Assembly (NCBI GenBank): GCA_016932415.1
Contig: JAFGCX010000009.1
Coordinates: forward strand, 56,219 to 120,218
Length of the DNA: 64,000 bases
Direction of reading: 5' to 3'
Source: Candidatus Krumholzibacteriota bacterium
Lineage (GTDB): Bacteria; Krumholzibacteriota; Krumholzibacteriia; Krumholzibacteriales; Krumholzibacteriaceae
The position numbers and the translations under genes are program-made. The first letter of the stretch is position 1. Each line of letters begins with the position of its first letter. The notes beneath the pieces are model-generated. The model saw nothing but the letters and a program-made list of their open reading frames with translations. It made no database searches and had not been told where the DNA came from. Of the stretch, positions 51,667-59,599 are shown piece by piece.

Positions 51667-52977
51667 CTAATCACAGTCCTGCGCCGGTGCCGCGGCGATC
51701 CCGTATCGTTCATTCTCGATAAACGGCATGGAAAAAACGTTACTCTGATACTCATTCAGCCATGAACCATCTGTCCCGATCTGTACGAGCCTGTCGTTAC
51801 GCTTGTCGAGAAGATACAGGCTTGTGCCTGCCACCGCAATATCTCCCCATCTTCCGGCATCAGCGCTGTTGCCTCCGAAATATGTATAGAAATCGAAAAA
51901 GTCCATATCTACTGTCCCTGACCTTGCATCTATTTCAGCAATTCCACGATTCGAGTCGTCATCATCCAAAGTGATATAGAAGATTCCTTGCCCGGGAGAA
52001 CATATGCCTCTGGGCGTCCGCGGCCCCGTATTTAGAATCACAGGGACATTCATCGAACCGAAATCACTTCGTCCATCCCAGGTAACAGATCTGAGAGTGT
52101 AGGTCGGCGGGGTACCGGTTATAAAGTATAGATCCCTTGACTCCGGGTCAGAAGCAAGACATTCAGGATTTATATTGCTATAGGCAAATTCGGCAGTAAG
52201 GTTCGATAGCGGACAGAATATCCCGTTAAGTCCAGTCGGCCCGGCCAGAGAAAGGATTCCCCCGAAGCTCGGTTCGATCTCGTAGCTCGATGGTGAATCA
52301 AAAGTAAGGAATGTGCTGAGTTGTCGCAGCACCGGGTCCACCTTGAAGATCTTGGCCGTCGAAATCAGAAATAGTTCTCCCCTGGGTGAGAAGGCGAGAT
52401 CAATTATGATCTCAGAAGTTTCAAGTAATTTTTCGGTCTCCCCGGTCAGAGGGTCGAATTCGATAAGTACCGAACCGGATCCCGTTATATATGACGAACT
52501 GGTCGTCGTAATGAATATGTTACCTTCAGTCCAGCCACATTCAGGAGCAGGATCTTCCTCGGGACATTCCAAAGCAACGGCAGTAGCATTGAACTGATCG
52601 ATATCTTCCTCGATCGACGCACTTATTTGATACTGCCCGGCGGTAGGTCCCAGGGTCACTACAGAAGACGCGATACCGTCGATACCTGATAAAGCAGTTT
52701 CCTGGGAAATAAAGACTCCGGGATTACTGGATGTGAAACTGACTTCTATACCGGACCTGGGGTTGCCCGAGAGATCGGTAATTCGGACGACAAGCGGGTC
52801 AGGAAGTGTTGCGTTAATCCTTTCAACCTGATTGTCTCCGGAATAAATCAACAAGCGGCTATTTTTATTCTGGTCCTCCCCGGAAATCTGATCGCCGTCG
52901 CACGAAAAATAAAGTAGTGATAACAGTGTGAGAGCCGATATCAGTATGAATCGGATCGTTATCGCGCGTATTTTCAT
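51667..52977 (-). CDS. Lipoprotein with Ig-like (Big_1) domain and beta-propeller-like region
   Basis: A 436-aa lipoprotein. Lipobox SLLYFSC about 24 residues from the ATG at 52977 (GGAAGGAAG ribosome site; the longer frame to 53025 is ignored). Residues about 35-130 resemble an invasin-type Big_1 domain (PLVVRITDLSGNPRSGIEVS, DGIASSVVTLGPTAGQYQIS). The rest has repeated blade-like strands (GELFLISTAKIFKVDPV, RDLYFITGTPPTYTLRSV, GIFYITLDDDDSNRGIAEID). Probably an exposed envelope protein of unknown ligand. Confidence 0.82.
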   Translation of the reverse strand: MKIRAITIRFILISALTLLSLLYFSCDGDQISGEDQNKNSRLLIYSGDNQVERINATLPDPLVVRITDLSGNPRSGIEVSFTSSNPGVFISQETALSGIDGIASSVVTLGPTAGQYQISASIEEDIDQFNATAVALECPEEDPAPECGWTEGNIFITTTSSSYITGSGSVLIEFDPLTGETEKLLETSEIIIDLAFSPRGELFLISTAKIFKVDPVLRQLSTFLTFDSPSSYEIEPSFGGILSLAGPTGLNGIFCPLSNLTAEFAYSNINPECLASDPESRDLYFITGTPPTYTLRSVTWDGRSDFGSMNVPVILNTGPRTPRGICSPGQGIFYITLDDDDSNRGIAEIDARSGTVDMDFFDFYTYFGGNSADAGRWGDIAVAGTSLYLLDKRNDRLVQIGTDGSWLNEYQSNVFSMPFIENERYGIAAAPAQDCD

Positions 52978-53115
52978 GATAACTTCCTTCCTGCTGATGA
53001 GAAGGGTTCGGATTCTTATTAGCATATTACACTGTCTACTCTATGTGATAGTCATCGATCAGTCAATCTATGAAAAAGGAACAGAAGTCGTTCAAAGCAG
53101 GCGTCAAGAGGCTTG

Positions 53116-53144
53116 TTTGACAGAAATACTTTTTGATGTTATAA
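53116..53144 (+). promoter_or_regulatory. Consensus sigma-70 promoter
   Basis: TTGACA (53116-53121), exactly 17 bp, TATAAT (53139-53144): a perfect consensus promoter 49 bp before the TPR activator start, implying strong constitutive expression unless repressed. Confidence 0.75.
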
Positions 53145-53192
53145 TATAGATGAAAATAACCCGGGCAGCCTTGCCAGATCAGGAAGGAAGAG

Positions 53193-55211
53193 ATGTACAG
53201 AGTTCCAACTGACTTGGAGGGGCAGTATGACCGGTTTCTGAAAGGCAGGGGGGACATAGCCAGCTCCCTTGTTTTGCGTTTAAGGGAGAAAGGCTTTGCC
53301 GGAAGCGTTTCTGGAGCCTGGACTGCTCTTCTCCTTTCCAGAATATATACAGTTAAAGGCAGGCTTTCACTTGCAAGTTCATACCTGAAGCTGTCGCGTG
53401 ATCTGTTTCGCGCGCGCGATCATAGAATAATTCCTCTTGGGCTATGGATCAATAAAGCAATACTCCTGAGAATGCAGGGCGAGTACCTTAACGCCGCGCA
53501 TCTTTTGCGGCGGATCCATGTTCTTTCAATAAAAAACGGAACCTCCTTAATAGCTGCCAAGGCTGCTCTTAATCTGTCCGTGACTCTGGCGAGGTTATCC
53601 GATCTTAAAACCGCGGAGAGATATCTTGAGTACGCTTCCCTGAATTATTCCGTCCTCGAAGATGCCAGGGGAGTCGTCCGAGTGGAGATCGCGAGGGCTT
53701 TCATCGAGTCCATGACACAAAGACGCCGATTCGCTATCGACAGGCTTGAGGATCAGTTATCGATAAGAAGCAATGACGCTTTGATCAGAGAAAAGATTTG
53801 CGGCCAGCTTCTTATGACCGAGATCCTTCTAGAGGATGGGGAATACGAGAAAGCCGAAGTAGTTCTTCAAGAGATAAAAGGCAGTTTCGAGATTCTAGAT
53901 TGTCTCATACCGATGAAAATAAGATGGTTCAACCTGAAAGCAATACTGGAGGCTTCAACAGGCAGGATTGAATCAAGCCGAAGGTTCAGGAATGAGGGGA
54001 GGGTTAAAAGTGATGTTACCGGAATAGTTGACCCGCTGGCAGATTCGAAAAACATCATAGCCCATGGAAGATCAATGAATAGTAACATCTCATGGTACGG
54101 GAATCGACCACTCGTGGAAGGAGTAAGTAATTCGGTTAAAGAAGGATATGAAGTTGCTGGTTTGAACATTGGGCCGGATCGACCAATCGATCCTGGAACG
54201 AGGATTGAATTCATTTCAAAAAACATAAGGATCGATTCGATACTTAATAATATTCGGCGTTATTCGCCATTACACGTTCCAATACTCCTTGAAGGGGAAT
54301 CTGGTACGGGTAAGGAGATAGTCGCAAGATTGATCCACCACTGGAGTGGGCGGGGTAAATACCCTTTCATTCCCGTAAACAGTGCCGCCATTCCGGAAGA
54401 TCTTTTTGAAGCAGAGTTGTTCGGACATTCCAGGGGAGCATTCACTGGAGCAGTGCGCGAAAGGAAAGGGATCATCGCGGTGGCCGATAAGGGAACCGTA
54501 TTTCTTGATGAAATAGGTGAACTTGCTCCGCGCGTTCAGTCGAAGCTTTTAAGGTTGCTGGAGAATGGTGAATACATGTGCATCGGCGATCCAAAGGTCA
54601 GGTTCAATCATGCCAGAGTGATAGCGGCCACGAACAAAGATCTGGCGCGTTTGACAGATAATGGAGAGATGCGTAATGATTTTTATTATCGCATGTCAGC
54701 CAGTTCCTTTAAGCTGCCCGCACTCAGAGAGAGGGGTGATGATATATTCCTACTGTCTGAATACTTTCTTAATAAATATTCGGACCAACTCAAAATAGGA
54801 CCTTTTGAATTGAGTGATCCACTGAAAGAACTGCTCCGAAATTATTCCTGGCCGGGGAATGTCAGGGAACTGAAGAATGAACTACTATCAGCATCCATAA
54901 GGCGGGAAAAGGGAAAAATCAGGATCTCCGACCTGTCCTCAAGATTGATCCGCAGTATCAGCGAAGAACGGACTCGATTTGCGGTACGTCCCGAGGCTGG
55001 AATGACGGAAGAAGGTAGTAAGAGCATTTTTATGCCCGCGGAAAAGGTAACCGGCATCCTCGATCTGCGCATTCAGGAGATAGAAAAAAAAGAAATATTC
55101 GACGCGCTTGATTTTGCCGGAGGTAATAAATCGAAAGCGGCAAAAATCCTTGGGCTGAAGAGAACGACTTTTCTCTACCGGTTAAAGCGCCATGGCTTCG
55201 ATCTTCAATGA
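53193..55211 (+). CDS. TPR-sensor sigma-54-dependent transcriptional activator
   Basis: A 672-aa regulator. Residues 1 to about 270 are TPR-like helical pairs (KGRLSLASSYLKLSRDLF, LKTAERYLEYASLNYSVL). The AAA+ domain has Walker A LLEGESGTGKEIVARLI near residue 367, an intact GAFTGA loop (HSRGAFTGAVRERKG), Walker B GTVFLDEIGE and NVRELKNELLSA. The C-terminal Fis-type helix-turn-helix reads GGNKSKAAKILGLKRTTFLY. It has no receiver domain, so ligand or protein binding to the TPR part is the probable signal. Paralogous in layout to the gene at 59600. Confidence 0.9.
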   Translation: MYRVPTDLEGQYDRFLKGRGDIASSLVLRLREKGFAGSVSGAWTALLLSRIYTVKGRLSLASSYLKLSRDLFRARDHRIIPLGLWINKAILLRMQGEYLNAAHLLRRIHVLSIKNGTSLIAAKAALNLSVTLARLSDLKTAERYLEYASLNYSVLEDARGVVRVEIARAFIESMTQRRRFAIDRLEDQLSIRSNDALIREKICGQLLMTEILLEDGEYEKAEVVLQEIKGSFEILDCLIPMKIRWFNLKAILEASTGRIESSRRFRNEGRVKSDVTGIVDPLADSKNIIAHGRSMNSNISWYGNRPLVEGVSNSVKEGYEVAGLNIGPDRPIDPGTRIEFISKNIRIDSILNNIRRYSPLHVPILLEGESGTGKEIVARLIHHWSGRGKYPFIPVNSAAIPEDLFEAELFGHSRGAFTGAVRERKGIIAVADKGTVFLDEIGELAPRVQSKLLRLLENGEYMCIGDPKVRFNHARVIAATNKDLARLTDNGEMRNDFYYRMSASSFKLPALRERGDDIFLLSEYFLNKYSDQLKIGPFELSDPLKELLRNYSWPGNVRELKNELLSASIRREKGKIRISDLSSRLIRSISEERTRFAVRPEAGMTEEGSKSIFMPAEKVTGILDLRIQEIEKKEIFDALDFAGGNKSKAAKILGLKRTTFLYRLKRHGFDLQ

Positions 55212-55269
55212 GCGCTTTTATAACAAGAGAGAGTTTAAATCCACTTTGGTATGATCAGGCCGACCCAGG

Positions 55270-55752
55270 TCACAATTTGTAACCGAATTTTCTCAGTATC
55301 TCATACCTCCATTTTTTCCCCTGATCATCCTCGATTCCGGATGGTCTGTTTCCATCGATCACGCCAACGATACCTCGCCCGCGACTGTTTTCGGCGATTA
55401 TAATATCAGACGGATTGGCTGTCGCGCAGAATATACCACATACTTCCGGTACGCGTTTGATTTCGTTGAGAAGGTTGATCGGAAACGCGTCGCGCATAAA
55501 AATTATAAAGGCGTGCCCCGCTCCTATGTTTGAAGCGTTCTTTTTAGCCAATTCGATCATTTCATCGTCATTTCCCGAAAAACGGATCAGGCAATCGCCG
55601 GAAGCTTCACAAAAAGCCAACCCGAATTTTATTCCAGGCACTGACGAAATAGCCGCTTCATGGATATCCTCAACGGTTTTAATAAAATGAGATTGACCCA
55701 AAATGAAATTTATATCAGGTGGTTTGTCGATTGTGACGGCTGAAAATTCCAT
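55270..55752 (-). CDS. Adenosine-specific kinase family protein (PF04008-like)
   Basis: A 160-aa protein of the archaeal-type adenosine-specific kinase family. Diagnostic MEFSAVTIDKPPDINFILGQ at the N-terminus, GIKFGLAFCEASGDCLIRFSG, GAGHAFIIFMRDAFPINLLN, and CGIFCATANPSDIIIAEN. The family is named from crystal and binding work; its physiological role is poorly known. It is co-directional with and just downstream of the GAF activator (26 bp gap). Confidence 0.93.
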   Translation of the reverse strand: MEFSAVTIDKPPDINFILGQSHFIKTVEDIHEAAISSVPGIKFGLAFCEASGDCLIRFSGNDDEMIELAKKNASNIGAGHAFIIFMRDAFPINLLNEIKRVPEVCGIFCATANPSDIIIAENSRGRGIVGVIDGNRPSGIEDDQGKKWRYEILRKFGYKL

Positions 55753-55777
55753 TTATCCCTCCTATTGGCGAATAGTA

Positions 55778-57421
55778 TCAATTTCTTCTTATACCATGGA
55801 ATTTTATCCTGTTATGCAGATGCTGGCGTGTTACGTCAAGAATCTTCGCTGCGTGAGTGACTTTTCCTCCGGTGTCCCTTAATACGTCTATGATGATTTG
55901 TTTTTCCACAGCTGAGAGTTTTTGTTTCAATGAGCCCTGTTTGTTCTTATTGTCTGAATATTCAGGGAGATCGGAAAACTGGGGGAAAAATTCTTTAGAC
56001 AGTATTTTTGAATCACCGCATAATGCAAGCGCGCGTTCGATTGTATTTTCGAGTTCACGGACATTTCCCGGCCATTTGTTAGAGATAAGAAGGTTCATTG
56101 TTTCAGGGACGATCTGAATATTATGTTTATCCATTTTTGAAGAATACTTTTTCAAAAAATGTTCAGTTAAAGGAAGAATATCATCCTGCCTGTCTCTGAG
56201 AGGAGGTATATGAACAGGGACGACATTCAGTCTGTAGAAGAGGTCCTGCCGGAAAAGCCCTTTGTTTATATCGTCGGCCAGATCCCTGTTAGTGGCAGCA
56301 ATGACCCTGACATCTACTTTCCGGGTCTCATTCTCTCCGATCCTCCTGATTTCTCCCTCCTGTAGGGTTCGAAGTAATTTTACCTGAAGTTGAACAGGCA
56401 TGTCTCCGATCTCATCAAGAAAAATGCTGCCACCGTGGGCCGTTTCGAAAAGGCCTGGTTTGTCGCTTGTCGCTCCGGTGAAGGATCCCTTCTTATGTCC
56501 GAACAACTCGCTTTCGAGAAGCTCTGCAGGCATTGCGCCGCAGTTAATCGTCACCATCTGTTTTTCTTTTCGAGGCCCGTTGAAATGAATCGCTTTGGCT
56601 ATAAGTTCTTTTCCTGTACCTGTTTCTCCATTTATAAGTACTGTCGTTTCAAGTGGCCCGATCTTGCTGATCATTCTGAAGATATCCTGCATCGATTTAC
56701 TTTTACCTATGATTCCTGAAAACTCGTATTTTTCCGATAACTCATATCTCAGTATGCGATTTTCGTTGGCGAGGTTTTCTTTTGAGAGGATCAATTCACC
56801 ATGAAGCCTTGCGTTTTCAATTGCTATAGCGGCCTGGGACGCAAAAGCCATGATGATCGGGATATCATCTTCAGACAACTCATTCGTGAGTCTTATCGAA
56901 TCGGTATATATGACTCCTATTACCCGGTCCTCGAGTTTAAGAGGCACGCAGACAGCTGTATTAAGTCTCAAGTCTATTACACTTTTCTGGTCCTTGAACT
57001 GCTCATTTTCAGTGACATTGGAAATATACAGAGGTTCTCCCTTTTCATAGACATCGCTTATTATGCTGTGGCTTACCTCAAAATCTTTTTGTTTCAACGA
57101 GTGCTCTTTCATGTCCCTCGCTATTCGAAACTGCAGGGTATCGTCTCTGTCAGAAAGCATGAGAAAGCCCCGGTCGGCATCAGCGAGCTTGATGACTGAA
57201 TCTATGATATCAGCGAGCAGATCATTCAGGTTAAGAGTCGAATTGAGGTTCTTTGTGATATCGGACAACATTTCGAGTTTGGATAGCCGACGAATGGTTT
57301 TTTCGAGTTCAGTCGCCAGAGATGCGTTGTTTTTTGTCGTATCTGATCGTTCAAGATCTCCCAGATCCCCATCGACTTCTGCAAAGAAATCTTCCGAGCT
57401 TTCAGGTCCATCCTTTTTCAT
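55778..57421 (-). CDS. GAF-domain sigma-54-dependent transcriptional activator
   Basis: A 547-aa regulator. A GAF domain spans about residues 48-205 ([20 protein letters not shown] to [12 protein letters not shown]). AAA+: Walker [18 protein letters not shown] near residue 265, loop [14 protein letters not shown] (GSFTGA), Walker [13 protein letters not shown], and [18 protein letters not shown] at the C-terminus: [20 protein letters not shown]. Similar to NorR-like and FhlA-like one-component activators. The histidine-kinase-like gene lies upstream on the same strand. Confidence 0.92.
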   Translation of the reverse strand: MKKDGPESSEDFFAEVDGDLGDLERSDTTKNNASLATELEKTIRRLSKLEMLSDITKNLNSTLNLNDLLADIIDSVIKLADADRGFLMLSDRDDTLQFRIARDMKEHSLKQKDFEVSHSIISDVYEKGEPLYISNVTENEQFKDQKSVIDLRLNTAVCVPLKLEDRVIGVIYTDSIRLTNELSEDDIPIIMAFASQAAIAIENARLHGELILSKENLANENRILRYELSEKYEFSGIIGKSKSMQDIFRMISKIGPLETTVLINGETGTGKELIAKAIHFNGPRKEKQMVTINCGAMPAELLESELFGHKKGSFTGATSDKPGLFETAHGGSIFLDEIGDMPVQLQVKLLRTLQEGEIRRIGENETRKVDVRVIAATNRDLADDINKGLFRQDLFYRLNVVPVHIPPLRDRQDDILPLTEHFLKKYSSKMDKHNIQIVPETMNLLISNKWPGNVRELENTIERALALCGDSKILSKEFFPQFSDLPEYSDNKNKQGSLKQKLSAVEKQIIIDVLRDTGGKVTHAAKILDVTRQHLHNRIKFHGIRRN

Positions 57422-57595
57422 TTCTCTTGAGCCTCTTTCCTGTTGGCATCAGGAGTCGAACCGATACTGTTAATAATGCTACAGTCGATTCCTGACGCAG
57501 GTCAAACTAAAATTAACCAGATGGCATTTCCTAATTTTTTTCGCTCCCACAGGCATGATACTTGATACGGACATTGCCTGAAGGAGGTCAATCCA

Positions 57596-58456
57596 TCATG
57601 TATTATCGTGGCGACCCGGACGATCTGTTTGTTTTCTCTCTATTGGCAGAAAAATGCTGAAAACAGATCCTATTCCCTGATTGCTTTCGACTTCGATCTT
57701 TCCTCCGCAGTTAGAGACTATTTTTTCTATTATATAGAGTCCAACTCCTGTATGTATGTTGTCATAAGTGCCGATATTTTTCGTCGTATAACTTTGATCA
57801 AATATTTTTCGTCTTATTTCGGTCCTGATTCCATATCCGTTATCCATCACTTCAAGGAGTACGTATTCTCCTACAAGATCGGTTCTGACGGAGATCTCCC
57901 CATCCCTTCCCTCAATGAGTGCCTCGATAGCATTCATCAGCAGGTGGTAGATTATCTGGAAAAGTTCGCTTTCAGTCATGGAGAGCTCAGGGATATGGTT
58001 ATTCAGGCGTGATCTGATCGATAGTTTTATATCCCCACTGTACGATTTTCTAACCCGGTCGATCCAGTATCGGACCGATTTATTAAGATCTGAGGTGTTG
58101 AATCCAGGAGCACTGGTCCATCGATTTTTCTGGATATTGTCCAGCAGCTGGTGAAGAATCTTTGTATGGTAGAACAATTGTTCTAGGAAACCGGCCAGGC
58201 AGGAAAGAGATTCTTTCGGTGGAGGATCTTCGGATCTTCGTTGATTTTCAGTTATGGCATATATTCTCTTTAGCTCGTTTTTGAGCCTGTCAGACTCTTT
58301 CCTGATCTGATTGACAGACTGGGACATACTATATGCCATGCACTTGGAACGTTCATCAGTTCCTGATCTGGCGTTCAAAGATAATATCCTCTCCTGCTTC
58401 CGTGCTATTATATCTTCAAGATTTTCAATATATCGTAGCAGGTCTTCATCATTCAT
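57596..58456 (-). CDS. Histidine-kinase-like protein without membrane sensor
   Basis: A soluble 286-aa kinase-like protein. The N-terminal 110 residues are coiled-coil-like (DEDLLRYIENLEDIIARKQE). A possible dimerisation/phosphoacceptor helix is LEQLFYHTKILHQLLDNI, but no classic H-box is evident. The HATPase_c domain is clear: HLLMNAIEALIEGRDG (N box), VMDNGYGIRTEIRRKIFD (G1), HTGVGLYIIEKIVSNCGG (G2). The ATG at 58456 has a weak ribosome site; the longer open frame upstream looks non-coding. Partner regulator unknown, perhaps one of the nearby activators. Confidence 0.8.
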   Translation of the reverse strand: MNDEDLLRYIENLEDIIARKQERILSLNARSGTDERSKCMAYSMSQSVNQIRKESDRLKNELKRIYAITENQRRSEDPPPKESLSCLAGFLEQLFYHTKILHQLLDNIQKNRWTSAPGFNTSDLNKSVRYWIDRVRKSYSGDIKLSIRSRLNNHIPELSMTESELFQIIYHLLMNAIEALIEGRDGEISVRTDLVGEYVLLEVMDNGYGIRTEIRRKIFDQSYTTKNIGTYDNIHTGVGLYIIEKIVSNCGGKIEVESNQGIGSVFSIFLPIERKQTDRPGRHDNT

Positions 58457-59090
58457 GTTCCGGCTTTTTCTTGCAGGAAAATTCCCCGCGCTGTAAGGAT
58501 TCCCCAACTGATGCCTAGAATTTATTGTAATTTTCACCTGACAATCCTGAATCTGGGCAGGGATGAAACAGTACTTTGCCAGGCAAATTACCCGGGTTTT
58601 CGATATTACCTCGTCGTCTGCGTAAAGCAGTATGAATATAAAAGTTATATCACTGGCATCCTTTCTCAACGCAACTGATGTGCCATTTTCACCAAATTCT
58701 AAATTAAGCTGTAACATTAAGTAAATAAAGGTGATAGAGTGACGATCTCTTTGCATGGCTATTGTCATTCCTTGATGATTCGATGCTAATCGTAAATTAT
58801 AATTTACAACCTGTTTTGATGTTTGTTGATAACTCATTGTTGTAAAGATGATTATAAAACGGTAAACAAAAACTTGCAACTGTAAAATATATATTCCAGT
58901 ATTTGGTGTTGATGTGGCGGTAGCTTGAATATATCTATTTATTCTTTTTTTGGAATATTGATCCAGGTCCAAATGAGAACCGTATTGAGCAAATTATGTC
59001 GATCCAGGATCAGCAGCGGAATCGCTTTGTTGATAAAATTATGTTTGTCAGCGTAACATATAGTGAAAACATAAAATACAAGAAGTATGC
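58457..59090. other. AT-rich divergent regulatory region with palindrome
   Basis: About 630 bp between the histidine-kinase-like gene and the small exported protein. It is AT-rich, with many GTAAA/TTTAC words. A perfect 16-bp palindrome GTAAATTATAATTTAC occupies 58792-58807 and includes a minus-strand TATAAT. An open frame continuing the kinase upstream shows no protein-like composition. No other gene is seen. Confidence 0.45.
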
Positions 59091-59119
59091 TTGACAAGAT
59101 AATTTAAATCTGATAGAAT
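59091..59119 (+). promoter_or_regulatory. Strong sigma-70 promoter for small exported protein
   Basis: TTGACA (59091-59096), exactly 17 bp, TAGAAT (59114-59119), about 100 bp before the ATG at 59218; the leader may also serve the TPR activator that follows. Confidence 0.65.
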
Positions 59120-59217
59120 CGACAAAAGCGATCTGTTAACGCGACTGACTAGCTAGGGTAAAAGAACAAGGTACACTTTCTCATTGTGTGTTATCGACAA
59201 TGAGAGCCGAGGTGTGT

Positions 59218-59580
59218 ATGAAACACTTTTTCAGGAAGTGTGAAAACTTACTCTTTCTGGTTCTGGCCGCCGTTATCATTCTGTTCGCTCTTTCTCCGGC
59301 TGCCGAAGCCACATCCACGAAATATGACAGCAGCTTTTTATCTGATAATATGCTTAATGCAGATCCAGGGGAAGATCCGCACCTGAAAATAGATCCCGGT
59401 CTTCCGGAATACTATTTGATAGATTATCAGAGCCAGAGTTCGGCTGTTCAATCGAGTGGAACCCGACAGGAAATGCTCCGGGGGCATGACAGTAAAAGTC
59501 TATCTGTCAATCGGCATTCCCGCGTCAATCCTAAATTAAGGATTTTGCTGCAGGTATTTTTGCGGACACTGCGACACTAG
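59218..59580 (+). CDS. Small exported protein preceding TPR activator (120 aa)
   Basis: A 120-aa secreted protein with no recognised domain. A signal peptide (LLFLVLAAVIILFALSPA, cleavage probably after AAEA) is followed by an acidic, Ser/Asp-rich middle (NMLNADPGEDPHLKIDPG) and a basic amphipathic C-terminus (NPKLRILLQVFLRTLRH). ATG 59218 has GAGG five bases upstream. The next gene starts 19 bp after its stop, so the two are probably co-transcribed from the promoter at 59091. A peptide signal or cofactor for the TPR activator is an attractive but unproven idea. Confidence 0.68.
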   Translation: MKHFFRKCENLLFLVLAAVIILFALSPAAEATSTKYDSSFLSDNMLNADPGEDPHLKIDPGLPEYYLIDYQSQSSAVQSSGTRQEMLRGHDSKSLSVNRHSRVNPKLRILLQVFLRTLRH

Positions 59581-59599
59581 TTATACGGGAACCGGAGAA

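Noticed and set aside
57445-57462. Minus-strand GGTTCGACTCC...TGATGCCA resembling a tRNA T-arm and acceptor end
   Set aside because: The T-stem does not pair cleanly, and no matching 5' acceptor strand (GGCATCA) lies 70 bases upstream on that strand; it is the leader of the GAF activator.
58457-58972. 172-codon N-terminal extension of the histidine-kinase-like protein
   Set aside because: It reads through AT-rich DNA containing a palindrome and gives a disordered, Ile/Tyr/Thr-rich sequence without a domain; treated as upstream region.
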